A stretch of DNA of 64,000 nt, from assembly GCA_013423325.1 (NCBI GenBank), contig BLJB01000235.1, forward strand, positions 25,527-89,526, read 5' to 3'. This document shows positions 45,548 through 56,254 of this stretch, piece after piece. The stretch's first letter is position 1. Every line of letters begins with the position of its first letter. The position numbers and the translations under genes are program-made. This stretch comes from Usnea hakonensis (lineage: Eukaryota > Ascomycota > Lecanoromycetes > Lecanorales > Parmeliaceae). The notes under the pieces are model-generated. The model ran no database searches. It was not told where the DNA came from and worked only from the letters and a program-made list of their open reading frames with translations.

Positions 45548-47296
45548 GGTTGCAACGGCGGAGATGAAGAGAACTCTTTCTGCTTTCTAAGATGGTGGGG
45601 AGAGTGGAAGGAGGTAGAGAGATTGTTGTACGATTATGGAGGGGGAAAAATTGCCGTCCGCCAACAATTGTTTGCTTTATAGGTTTGTGCACCGGCCAGA
45701 CATGACAAAATGCACGACGACCAAAAAGGTGATTTGAAGGAGGTTAACAAAATGCACGACATCAAAAAAGGCGATTTGAAATCGGTTGACTACTTGTTCT
45801 TAGTGGGGAACAAATGCTGCCTCTCAGCAGTATGGAAACAACCGAAATCATGTCCATATTCTATATCCTTCCCAAGTGCCTTCCGCTTCGTGTCCATTGA
45901 TTGACGGTGTACGAATAGTTGGCCAAGGCGAGACAATTGTTATTGGCTGGGGATTAGTGGTAGGATGTATGCGCTAGGCGTAGGCAACATGCTGATTAGT
46001 GGTAGACGCGACTAGCGATTTGAGCCGGGTAGTGACTGGAGTATACTGAAGAATCCTCTGAAGCAGGCGAGTGATAGGCGAAGCTCGCGGGCAGGCTTCT
46101 CCGTAGTGCAGTAGTGCGTTGTCGCCAAAGCATATGGCGACAGGCTAGCAAATCTGCCATGACATCAACGCCATTAATATTGTGCGTGTCTACCTCTTTC
46201 TGAAAAATTTGCTTCCATTGCACACATTATGCAAACGGCACACATTATGCAAACATGCCTTCCTTGCCCAGTCCATGCCATAGCCTCTTGATTCCAACAC
46301 ACCTGAGTGGTGCACGAACACTCATTGTGAGTCTGGCGTCCTGCCGTTACCCTAGAAGTCCGGTATGCATGAGATTGGGTAAGCTCGAAATGGCATACTG
46401 AGGCTGTCACGAAGGCTCGAGTTGGTGCCGAACAGGTACGTAATCTGGCTATAATATGTACACGGACATGATGAGGATTAAAGTGAACAACGCGACTAAT
46501 TGCTTGGAGTATTCGGAACAACAATAATCCGCCCTCTCGAGAACCTCTGGCGAGACCCTGTCACCATGTGAGGATCGAGAAAGCAGAGCCACAGCAATAT
46601 ACATATCTCTCATCGAACACTATTGTCGTGGCAGTCGACCGGGAACACAATGACCCATCCCATCCCTGGAATACCCAGGGCTGTGTGGATGAACCACGGA
46701 TACCTCCTGCATCCCTCAAATACCCAACCTCTACATGTCCACAGGGTTGGGAAGAGGACAGCCTCGCCCGTGAATGGGAGAAGGGTCCAAGGATCGGTTT
46801 TCGTTCGCATACCAAGCATAACACGCCGGCCCTCCACAATGAATGCTCTCACCGGGGTCAATATCGTCAAAGCTGGGAATTAGCCACAAGAACACGATCG
46901 TGGGGAAGAAAGAAATGAGGGAATCACTGCGAGGATTAGAGTCAACGCTCAACGAAGAGAGTGGGGAGCACGAAGAGACTGGTACCGCGGAGGCTCAATG
47001 GATGTGAAACGCAAAGGGGTACAGTGGGAGACAATAGCCGATAGGTCGTAATCGAGCGGAGATTGTAGGTAGGTAGAAGTACAGAAAAGCTGCTCTTAAT
47101 GGCCAAAACTGAAGACGAATCGCGTGCTCCCCCCATTCCGTCCCCACCATCCGCAAACCAAACGCCCCTTTCTCCCGCCATTTTTCACTCCGCTAGCTCT
47201 TGTGACTTCGACCATGTTGTCCCGCCGTTTTCCACCCCACTAGTTCTTGTGACTGTGTCCAACATCAGTAGGGTCTAAAGAGAAGACGTCGTACAC
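45548..47296. other. 1.75-kb stretch without a recognised gene
   Basis: Contains a 45-bp direct repeat (AAAATGCACGACNNCAAAAA at about 45,706 and 45,751) and a CACACATTATGCAAAC duplication (46,220-46,256). There is also a degenerate CGCTAGCTCTTGTGACT / CACTAGTTCTTGTGACT pair (47,191 and 47,238). Several frames around 46,560-46,950 are open on both strands, but none looks like a protein. Confidence 0.4.
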
Positions 47297-47788
47297 CTAC
47301 GTATATGCCCGAGGATCCTGGCGTTCATGATGGTAGCAGTAATATACTTCACCGTCGACATGACTCTTGCGCTCGCATCGTCCTTTGTCGGTATACCCGG
47401 CGCATCTTGCCGGTTCGCTCGATCCGGGTGGCCGGGTGGTCTCAGGGGTGGGTTCACGGGTGGGTTCAGGGATGGTTTCAGGATTTCCTGCAGGCAATAG
47501 ACGGGACCTGAGACGATCCTCAAAGCTCCAGATCGACCAGATCGCCTCCCAGGCACGGCGGAAGGCGGCCTTGTAGGGTTGTATCACCATTTCGTAACGG
47601 TGACGTGTCGTAGCGCTCCTCTTTAGCAGGGCATGGAGGTATCGGATGGCTTTCCAGAGCTCTTGGAGTAGCAAGTAGAGCAGTAAAAACGTATTGACGA
47701 TAGTATTTCTGATCATGACCACAGTTTTGAGTGACTGGAGCAAGATGATAATAACAAAACCGATCGCGATGATATAGACCCAAGTCAT
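47297..47788 (-). CDS. Small membrane protein with C-terminal Cys/His motif
   Basis: Intact frame of 163 codons from the ATG at 47,788 (MTWVYIIAIGFVIIILLQSL). The frame stays open upstream through the 15-bp repeat (SVHPS units), so the true start could be further 5'. Two hydrophobic stretches lie in the first 55 residues. A basic/aromatic middle and a Pro/Thr/Glu-rich linker follow (TIPEPTREPTPETTRPP). The tail is CAGYTDKGRCERKS, then YYCYHH, a C-x8-C-x12-C-x2-H layout like the small zinc motifs in diverse mobile-element and large-virus proteins. No stop inside, so this may be one of the few undamaged genes of the block. Function unknown. Confidence 0.5.
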   Translation of the reverse strand: MTWVYIIAIGFVIIILLQSLKTVVMIRNTIVNTFLLLYLLLQELWKAIRYLHALLKRSATTRHRYEMVIQPYKAAFRRAWEAIWSIWSFEDRLRSRLLPAGNPETIPEPTREPTPETTRPPGSSEPARCAGYTDKGRCERKSHVDGEVYYCYHHERQDPRAYT

Positions 47789-47805
47789 GATCGATGAAGA
47801 TATGA

Positions 47806-47890
47806 TGGATAATGGATGGACTGATGATGGATGGACTGATGATGGATGGACTGATGATGGATAGACTGATGATGGATGGACTGATGATGG
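47806..47890. repeat. 15-bp microsatellite-like array
   Basis: Six near-identical GATGATGGATGGACT units. One unit carries ATAGACT in place of ATGGACT. Confidence 0.85.
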
Positions 47891-47974
47891 GGACGGCAAC
47901 CATAAATGGGACCGCTGAAATAGGAGGAGCCCATGTTCGATCACCTTCTAGACTTCGCTGGTTTGATTCCAGTA

Positions 47975-48135
47975 TCCCGCATAAAACCCCAAAGAACACA
48001 GTACAACAAAGCCACGCGTGCATGCTGAAAGTCCCAGAACGCTCCTGTCGACCACCGGTATCCCGCATAAAACTCCAAAGAACACAGTACAATAAAGCCA
48101 CGCGTGCATGCTGAAAGTCCTAGAACGCCCCTGCC
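47975..48135. repeat. 86-bp tandem duplication
   Basis: Copies start at 47,975 and 48,061 with TCCCGCATAAAA. They are near-identical over about 70 bp. Differences include ACAACAAAG versus ACAATAAAG and GTCCCAGAAC versus GTCCTAGAAC, both CpA-to-TpA. Confidence 0.8.
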
Positions 48136-48225
48136 TACCATCCCTATCCCTTTCCCTATTCCATCAAGCCGCATTGCGTTCTAGAAGATCCCATAAGGTA
48201 TACTGCGGCATGGGAAACATCTTAT

Positions 48226-49209
48226 CTAGGCCTGCTTGGTCCGTCTGGCCACTCTTCTGAAAGGCTGGATCAGCACCTCGCGGGCGTCAGCTCCTAGTCG
48301 ATCAGCGCCGGACTTAAGGGCGGCCTCTTTCAGACCCAGCTTCTGTAGATGCGCGAACGCATCGTCGTGAGAGGCACCCGACGCGGTAAAGACGTTGCGT
48401 AGGCTGGTCACTCCATCAGTACACCACGAGAAGATCTCAGGGAGAAGGACTCACAAATTTGGAGACAGAAGATCCGACAAGTAGAAAATGCATCCGGGAC
48501 CAAAGGTGGCGCACAGCAAGTTCAAGTGTTTCCCGTAATTAGCCCACGTTTCGATCTCCTTGCGGGCCGTCTTTGGATCGATATCGGTCGTCGTAGCCGC
48601 CGACCCGAGGAATTTCTTCATGTCCGTTAACATGAGGTAACCGATTTTTCCTGACCATCTCGGCTTGATCAATCGGACGAGGTCATAATATAGTAGCATT
48701 ATGAAGCACCAACGCAGATTATCCTTAGTACGTCGTAAGACCAGTTCGAGGGTATACTAGTAACATGCCATAAAAGCATCCGCCGCTTGGTTGTCGGCGC
48801 ATTCGAAAATCATATACTTGAAAACTTCGTAGTCCGAAAGGAATTTTTCGGGATTGGAACCATATTCCGTCAAGTATTACTGCACGGAAGGGGGTAGCTT
48901 GAGGCTCTTGATACGCAAAAACGGTGCCCAAGCCTTTACTTTCGGGCGTGGTTTTCTAGCCGACTTCCGCGCTCTTGAGGTCTCACCCCCGTCTAGGTCA
49001 CTGGTCTCTTTATCGAGGTCGTCGTTCTCCTCATCAGGGTCATCGCCGCTCTCGTTGTCGTCTTCATTTAATATTCCAAAATGCCGGGCTATCTGCATCA
49101 AAGCATGTAACTGCTGCTCCGTGATGATGCTGCTAGGAACGGCAAGGACCTCTATCACAGCCTATAACGGCCGTCAGTATAATCGGCGGGTAGGCTTAAA
49201 GGACATACT
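48226..49209 (-). pseudogene. Unknown protein with acidic middle, three internal stops, 5' end unresolved
   Basis: The main exon 49161-48226 (312 codons) follows an upstream exon ending at 49209 through a 48-bp intron whose phase fits. Further 5' exons reach about 49,300 (DYLRTLGSTTSNAPTSRL), but the start is not found. In-frame stops are TAA at 48877, TAG at 48757 and TGA at 48451. Between them the protein is coherent: an acidic stretch (NEDDNESGDDPDEENDD), a basic segment (RARKSARKPRPKVKAW), then helical blocks (YLTEYGSNPEKFLSDYEVF, MLTDMKKFLGSAATTTDID) and a basic C-terminus (LIQPFRRVARRTKQA). Not recognised. An intron that would remove the TGA is not in phase. Confidence 0.5.
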
Positions 49210-49488
49210 TCATGATCGTCCAGTATCCGTATTAGTCTGCTCGTGGGTGCGTTGGATGTTGTCGAACCCAAAGTTCTGAGGTAGTCTATAGGGGAAGATG
49301 AGAGAGAGTAGACGATGAAGAAGTCGCAGTATAGGATTGCTGAATGGTAGACGAAGATGCTGTCAGCCTGTACGCCGTGGCGGATGGAGGGAAGAGATGG
49401 TAAGGGTTTGCTGAGAAGCAGATGGAAGGAAAGGACGAAAGCAGCACTTAAAAAGACCCCCTCCGATACCACGCCAAGCGATCCTCCT

Positions 49489-49930
49489 GTCTCATGGCAT
49501 GGCTCCAGACCGATATAACCGCATTGTAGCCTGTCCCGGTGCCCACTCGATCTCAGGGAAACACTTGGCTCCTTTGTTGAAGACGAGACATTGCCACCCT
49601 GTTCCATGGCACAATTCTAGATTGATGCATCCGCATTGTATCCTCCCCAGCTAGTATCAGCCCTTTGCCCAAATGGGCTCACGGAGGCCGTTGGTACCTT
49701 TGTTGAAGGTGAGACATTGCCACGCTGTTCCATGGCATGGTTCTAGAACGATGCAGCCGCATCGTTTCCTCCCCAGCTAGTAACAGCCCTTTGCCCAAAT
49801 GGGCTCACGGAGGCCGTTGGTACCTTTGTTGAAGGTGAGACATTGCCACGCTGTTTCATGGCATGGTTCTAGAACGATGCGGCCGCATCGTTTCTCCCCG
49901 GCTAGTGTCAGCACTCTGCCAATTTCATCT
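49489..49930. repeat. Tandem ~126-bp repeat, about 3.5 copies
   Basis: GTTCCATGGCA-type starts occur at 49,489 (partial), 49,601, 49,727 and 49,853. Shared blocks are CATGGTTCTAGAACGATGC, CCCCAGCTAGTANCAGCCC, TTGCCCAAATGGGCTCACG and GTGAGACATTGCCACGCTG. The last two full copies are nearly identical. Confidence 0.85.
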
Positions 49931-50089
49931 CAAAGCTCTTGACGCCTGTGGTTGATGCGTAACATGCGCGGCCACACGGAAGAGCTCCTCTAAGCTCCGA
50001 TGATCGTGTCGCCCTCTGAGACTTTCGTGGCAGATGATACAGGGGCCAGGAGGAGTTTCCTTTTCCTATTCACCAAAGCTTGAGACCTC

Positions 50090-51313
50090 ATGCCCCCGGT
50101 GGGGTTTCGGCTCAGCAACCCATCTGCAGGTAACCGAGCGTCCTTTCTTTCGAAATCTTACGTGGCTTTGTCCATTGAATCAGTCTTTGCTCTTGCACGG
50201 AGAATACCGCGGCTTCGTCCGTATCTCCAACTTCCCATCACCACTCTGCTCCATCTTCCGTATCTCAATATTCTTCCTGTTACTGCTCTTCCAAATCGTC
50301 CGTACCTCATCATCCTTCCCGTCACTGCTCTTCTGGATCGTTCCTACAACAGGCACCACAGTACGCCAAAACCGAACCTGGACCGCTCGAGAAGTCACAT
50401 CAGCAAGCCTTATCAACACCCTCCTCCCCCTTCTGTCCAGAATACTAACAAGCCTCATCAACACTCTCCTCCCCCTTCTGTCCAGAACACCAACGATCCA
50501 GTCGATAACGACGCGACATTACACCACTACTCCTTATTGGATCACAGCGAGGAATACGAGACTCTTAATAACTCGCAGCTCTAGGCGCTTTATAAAGACC
50601 GAGGGTACGCGTGCAACGGGAAACGAGACCACCTCATCCAACGCTTGCGCGGGCATGACACTCGCCTTGCGAATACTCCAAACGAGCCATTAAGAGGTCT
50701 CCCTCCTCCCGCTGTAAGTCTCTCGATCCGCATATGGAAGTGTCGCCAACGCTTATCTGCTTTATAGACTAGGGATGGGCCGACGCCGGCTAGGGTTGGC
50801 CTACTCGCAATCAGCGATACGGCACTCTTGGTTAGGGCAGCCGTCGTCTTCTTTGCCTTGGTTAGTCAATTGGTATAGCTACTTCTGAAGGATCACCTCT
50901 CATATAAGTCTGTGATCACGATCCTCGAATGGCGATAGACGCTCTTTTGGTGGGTACCGCTGGTGTTAGGCGTGATGTCGGGGGTAGGAAAGTTCTTCTT
51001 GTTTCCGTCACGTTCTAGGTAGGTTTCTATAGCTAGAATCAAGCGCTCGAGCTATACTTATCGGCCGTCGTAGAATCTTCAAGTTCTCCCCTCTCTGCCT
51101 GATCATCCCCTTTCTTAACATAAAGGTTGTCTTTTGGGTGTCGAATAATTCTGGTATCCGGCCCGACCACCGAGAGCCTACCGCACAGGGAGAGGAATCC
51201 GACCCCACCACAACACTCTCCCCACTAGACTCCGTTGAGACGTTGCCGGAACCAATTCCGCACCCACCGTCACCAACAGGCAACGACAACGGCAACGGCA
51301 ACGGCAACGGCAG

Positions 51314-51344
<31 letters not shown>

Positions 51345-52688
51345 GGCAACGGCAACGAGATGGAGACCCTACCTCGTACTACGCAATGGATCGATAGCGA
51401 GTTGTGCCGCGACCTGGACACGTTGAAAGATAACCTAGGTTGGAAGGTATCGCGGGAACGGCAAGATTCCGATACCTCCCCAGTGCAGACGCTCCCTCCC
51501 ACCCCGGGTCCGTTCACCGACGTGCCCAGACGGTGTTTGATCTACCGGGCTCTCTCGGAGGTTCGTCTTAAAGAACAGGCCGTCTAGGATCGTGACCTCT
51601 ATAGCGATTCTTGTCAATCACTCTCCTAAGAGGTCTCCGGTCTCAAAGGCAAAGAGACGGAGATCCAAGGTCTGAGCCGACAAAACGAGGCGCTGGGAGG
51701 CATGGTGAGGCGAACTACTCGGGAACTGTTTCTCGCTCGACGTAACGTGTGGACGATACTTCGCTTCCGAGACCGGACCGAGGCCGACGGAGCGGAACCA
51801 GATCTTGACTATACAGTTGATCGCACCAGAATGGCCATTGAAATAACGCCGCCCAAGAAATTCACCTTTGACGACGTCTTGGCGCCTTCCATATCTAACC
51901 GGGCGGTCTTCGAGAAAGTCGAGCCGTTCACTCAAGCCACCCTGGAAGGATTCAACCTAATTATAATCGCGGACGGGCAGAGCGGGTCTGGAAAATCTCA
52001 TACTCTGATCAACGGTCCTGACCCTGTTACGACCTCCGCTGTGACCTCACTGTTTACCGAATTACACGGCGGCAGAGTGTGCGACTACAAAGTCTTAGTG
52101 ACGTATTCAGTTCTAGAGATTTACAAAGATAAAGCTCGAGATCTCCTTTCCGACGCGGTAGTCAAGGTGTACAGAAAAGATTCGGAACCCGGTAGCTGCA
52201 GCCGTCACACTCTTCATACGGCGGACGATCTAGCTGCTCTAATGCGCAAAGCTTGTACGAAGCGAACGAACCGGTCGACCAATCAAAACTAACACTCTTC
52301 GCGTGGTGATCTCGTCCTCACTATCACCATCACCCAGGATTACCTCCCGGAGGTACGGAACATTGTTTCAAAACTAGTCTTTGTCGACCTGGCCGGTAGC
52401 GAAAGTTTATTATTGACCTCACCCGAGGACGCCGAGGAAGTAAAGGATATCAGGATAGGTCGAGAGGTTCTTCAATGATGGATGATGGCCTATCAAGAGG
52501 ATCAGCTACAAATCCCAGGTAGTGTACTAACGCAGCTTCTATGAGGTTGCTTCCAGGGTTAATCTAAGATCGTATGGCTCGCAACTATATTACCTCTTAA
52601 GAAAGATCACAAGGCGACTGTGGCGACTGTTGAATTTGCGGATCGTATTCGCAACGGAGCAAAGCCTCCGGCGAAACGTAAACCTTAG
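50090..52688 (+). pseudogene. SAP domain - hydrophobic region - Gly/Asn repeat - kinesin motor protein, RIP-damaged
   Basis: Three exons join in phase: 50090-50713, 50768-51018 and 51074-52688. Exon 1 is Pro-rich, with a repeated QHPPPPSVQNTN/QHSPPPSVQNTN unit, and ends with a SAP motif (LYKDRGYACNGKRDHLIQRL). Exon 2 is strongly hydrophobic (LLVRAAVVFFALVSQLV, LFWWVPLVLGVMSGVGKFF). Exon 3 continues through an Asn-Gly repeat and a coiled coil to a kinesin motor at the C-terminus. The motor has a P-loop GQSGSGKSHT, VTYSVLEIYKDKARDLL, switch-I-like SSRGDLVLTIT and switch II VFVDLAGSE. Conserved motor order is complete. Internal stops are TAG 50582, 50876, 50936 and 51585; TAA 51627, 52290 and 52560; TGA 52476 and 52542. 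No frameshift was found. A C-terminal motor is typical of minus-end kinesin-14. Confidence 0.65.
51286..51357 (+). repeat. 6-bp coding repeat (Asn-Gly)
   Basis: AACGGC units with interspersed AGCGGC, about 72 bp, coding for Asn-Gly/Ser-Gly repeats inside the kinesin-related frame. On the other strand it gives a spurious Leu-Pro ORF. Confidence 0.8.
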
Positions 52689-52739
52689 ACTTGTTAAAAT
52701 GGTGCTAAATAAGCGTTCTGCCCTAGCAGTATCTAATAG

Positions 52740-53435
52740 TCAAGCAGTCACCCAACGGTCAAACAATCATCTAACGGTCAAGCGGCCCAGCATGGGACTC
52801 TAACCTATAGCCACTCAGCCACTTAACCGCCATGTACATGGGATTTCATCCTCTAGCTACTTATTCAATTAACAGCCATATGCATAGGACTTTACTCTAG
52901 CCACTCAGCCACTCAACAGCCATGTGCATGGGACTTCACTCAGGCTACTCAATCTCTCAACAGCCATGTGCATGGGACTTCACTCAAGCTACTCAATCTC
53001 TCAACAGCCATGTGCATAGGACTTCACTCAGACTACTCAATCTCTCAACAGCCATGTGCATGGGACTTCACTCAGACTACTCAATCTCTCAACAGCCATG
53101 TGCATGGGACTTCAACCTCTCACTACTCAACCTCTCAATAGCCATGTGCATAGGACTTCATTGCCTCGCCACTTCACCCTCTCAACCGCCATGTGCATGG
53201 GACTTCACCCTCTCACTACTCAACCACCATGTACATAGGATTTCATCCTCTGGCCACCTAGCCTCTCAACCGCCATACGCATGGGACTTTATTCTCTCAC
53301 TACTCAACCACCATGTGCATAGGATTTCATCCTCTGGCCACCTAGCCTCTCAACCGCCATACGCATGGGACTTTATTCTCTCACTACTCAACCACCATGT
53401 GCATTCATTGCCTGGCCACTTCACCCTGTGCAAGT
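52740..53435. repeat. ~45-bp minisatellite, at least 14 copies
   Basis: Units of the form CAACAGCCATGTGCATGGGA plus CTTCACTCAGGCTACTCAATCTCT, with many variants (CATGTACATAGGA, CATACGCATGGGA). Begins just after the kinesin stop. The open + frame through it is a by-product of the repeat period. Confidence 0.8.
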
Positions 53436-53823
53436 ATGTTCAGATGTGGTGAATCGTTATTACATCATTCGGAAAGGAGACGGTATCAGATGATCGTACG
53501 GAAAGGGAAACATCTCGTAGGGGGCAAAGTCGGTGATTTGTAGATACTTTACAGCCTCTTGCGAAAAAAGTGAAATTTTTCGGGCTTGATATTTTTTCCC
53601 TTGGGGAAATCAACAGTGGTGTATTTTAATTTTATATATACGACACTTTGCCACGTGATATAGATTTCACATGTTGTTGGGGAGTATTTTTAAAATCAGA
53701 CGTATCAGTATATATAAAGAGCTAACCGCCAAGACGCTACCAATTGTATGTGGAGCCAATCAAAAAATCGGATACGCTTCCTATTTGGGACTCTTGGCGC
53801 TAAGTAAGCACGGCGAAAAAAGT

Positions 53824-54600
53824 GGCCGCGACCTTGCCTCAGTCCCTCAGAGCAGCTAGTGCCTGCGGCACCCCTAAGCCCCTTCGGGTTAGGGCCTTCT
53901 GCTTACTACGGAACCTCCAGGTAGCTAGTCTGAGGGCAAAATCGTATAATTTTACTAGAAATACCTTAGTTCGCCTTCCTAAATAAGTAACTCGACGAAT
54001 AAGATCCGGAAAATCTTAAGAAGTATAGTCGGCGCGTGTCACGAACAAGTAGTGTGTTAGTGGAGGACCCCTGCCTTAGCGGGGTCCGGGGCTCTTTTTG
54101 GGCCGCTGGCCAAGCGGTTAGGGTGCTACCACCCCTTTCCGCAACAGCGCGAGATCTTTTAAATTTAAATAGAGACCTCTCGAGGTAATTTTTTAAATAT
54201 ATAATATTTAAAAAGTTCGTAGGGGGGTTTCTAAATTTTTTCGCTAAGAAATCTTAGGATTTTAAACGTAAACCTGAACTCCCCTCGTAACGATATTTTA
54301 AAAGATATCTAACTAACTATAATCGCGAAATTTTTAGTTTTTTTAAAAAATTATTAAATATTAATATTTATATTTCTACTTTATAAACTTACTTTTATAG
54401 ATTTTATATTATATATTAATTTTTTTAAGAGTCGAAATAACTATTTTTTCTCGATTTAACGCGAACCTAACGTATTTTTCCGAGTCTACGCTCAGACCTG
54501 CCGCCCTTACGCTGCGTAGTCAGCGAACCGTTAGGGGAGGGTCGCTAACCCGAAGGGGCTTAGCGCTGGCAGATCTGAGGGACTGAGGCAAGCCGCGACC
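53824..54600. mobile_element. Inverted-repeat-bounded element, MITE-like remnant
   Basis: Left arm (53824-53892) contains GCCTCAGTCCCTCAG and CTAAGCCCCTTCGGGTTAG. The reverse complement of 54545-54600 contains the same two blocks in the same order. The interior is AT-rich and non-coding. CTAAGCCC...GGGTTAG is itself a hairpin. A non-autonomous transposon damaged by RIP would look like this; the superfamily is unknown. Confidence 0.5.
54098..54165 (+). other. tRNA-like 5' half, possible SINE head
   Basis: GGCCGCTGGCCAAGCGGTTA resembles the acceptor/D-arm part of Ser/Leu tRNAs, with an A box at TGGCCAAGCGG. A clean B box is not seen downstream, only GCGCGAGATC. It could be a decayed tRNA-derived SINE inside the AT-rich block. 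Confidence 0.3.
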
Positions 54601-55039
54601 ACCAAAACTCCTTTCCTCTAAGAAAAGTTTTATAATTATTATAACTTTTTTCCCTATTTATATAATTTTTTTAATAGAATCTATAATTAAAGGCCTTCTT
54701 TTATACTTTCTAAAACTATAAAAATTATCAAAATCGGCTTATTATTTATAGTTATAGAATTCGTTTAAAAAAATTCCCTTCTAGAGGACCCTCGAAGGGG
54801 AGGGCTATTTTCGACCCTAAGGCATGAAATTTTTTCATGGGCCTAAACTTGTATATTAATAATAACACGTAATGTGTGAGACTTTTTATTAAATTACTAG
54901 ACGCTCTATATATTACTTGTCTTTTAATATTAGGGGAGGATTGTTTTTTTTCTAAGCCCGAAAAAACTCACTTACAAAAAGCAGTTAATTAAAATCCCCC
55001 ACCTTCAATTAACAATAATATAAGGTCGTCCCTCTAATC

Positions 55040-56254
55040 TTATAGAGCGTTATAGTACTCCTCAAAGCTGCGTCCTTCGTCCTCACCGGCAGCCATAGCT
55101 ATCACCTCCTTGAATTGGCGCTCGATACCCTCCGCCTCCGAGATACCGCAGTGCAACCGGGTAAGCCCCTCTCTTCCGGCCAGCTCATCGAGGGTCTCTA
55201 CGAGGACGTCGAGACCGGCGGAGGAATCACTATATCTGTTAAGCTTCCGGCTAATAGTGTCTCTTCCGATCAATAGCTCTTCGATCGCATCGTCTAGTTT
55301 CTTCCCCCACTTCGTCCTCTCCTCGAAAAGTCGTCTTCTATCTTCCCCGACCTCCATGTCGTCTTCCGGACCGAGCAAGGCAGACCACTTCCGTGCCTTC
55401 TCATTGGCGCTATCGACGGCCTGCTGGATGTCGGATCGATAGGCGTAGAGCGTATCTATCGCGTGGTTATGGGCCGAGAGGATCTCCTTCAAGGAGTCCG
55501 AGGTATTTCGAAAATGAATCCGCGCTGTCTGCGCGACAGGTCGAGAGGATACAATCCGCGAGCAGTTCCCATAGTGAACGTTCGCTTTGATTGAGGGACA
55601 CAACTCACGGCCGAGAAAGGAACCGAGGAGATCCACTTGCTAAGACGCTCGAGAGATTTTGGACGTGAGACCAAGCACGGCAGATCGTAAGTGGTCAAAA
55701 GATACCTCGCTACCAGCGTCATCTAGAGTAAGACCCGATGGCGGGCGATTGAGAGCGCGACACACCATGTTGACACGGGATTTCGCGACAGCCAGATCGT
55801 GAGACTGAAGGACGCTTCTCCATGATGGATACGGTTGAGGATCTACCACGGAAGCCGTCGGGCGCGATGCGAACCAGGCCATCGCGCCGATGATGGCTAT
55901 CCAACCGACAATGCTCCAGAGGCTGGACCATGATTTCACCTTCTTCTTCGCCTCCGTCTGTGGTTGGGAGGAGACGTGGCGATCCCCTTCCGGTCCGTGG
56001 CTCGTTTGGGGCTCTTCGTCCACCGTGGGCCTCGAGGGAGTGACGGAGTAACGGTACTTCAAGTCCATTGCATGTCGACGGCTTCGTGTGTGTTCTTCTT
56101 TTACCACCGTATCCGTGGGTTCTTCCTTCACAGCATTCGTGGGCTCTCTCGAATGACCCGGCCTCGACGTGTCTCCATGATCCCGGTACTGATTCAAGTT
56201 CCAACGCTTGGTCGTGGCTCCCAGGCGGACGCTCATTTTGCTCGGTCTAAGCAC
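55040..56254 (-). pseudogene. Single-pass membrane coiled-coil protein, one internal stop
   Basis: Single frame of 405 codons interrupted once by TAG (55640-55642, codon 205). The start is at 56,254 or at the second Met, 56,236 (MSVRLGATTKRW). A polar, basic N-terminal half (KEEPTDTVVKEEHTRSRRH) leads to one transmembrane segment (SIVGWIAIIGAMAWFAS, about residues 113-129). The C-terminal half is mostly helical and charged (SANEKARKWSALL, RLFEERTKWGKKLDDAIEEL, GIERQFKEVIAMAAG), consistent with coiled coil. Not recognised. The layout (disordered N-terminus, one span, coiled coil) recalls nuclear-envelope or tether proteins, which is only analogy. Confidence 0.55.

Larger units (their letters stand above)
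53560..55025. other. AT-rich block, no gene
   Basis: Long stretches of A/T with few CA or TG and many TA steps, typical of heavily RIP-mutated DNA. It contains an inverted-repeat element (53824-54600) and, at 54,098-54,160, a tRNA 5'-half-like segment (TGGCCAAGCGGTTAGGGTGC). Confidence 0.6.

Noticed and set aside
46561..46952. Overlapping open frames of 73-116 codons on both strands
   Set aside because: Mutually antisense, no motif, no splice partners.
51008..51517. Leftward frame with a long Leu-Pro repeat
   Set aside because: It is antisense to the in-frame Asn-Gly repeat of the kinesin-related gene and shows no protein-like sequence.
40386..53435. CRISPR-like arrays among the tandem repeats
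   Set aside because: Units are contiguous, diverged and lack unique spacers; the genome is fungal.
52922..53452. 176-codon + frame in the 45-bp minisatellite
   Set aside because: The 45-bp period keeps any frame open; composition is just the repeat unit translated.
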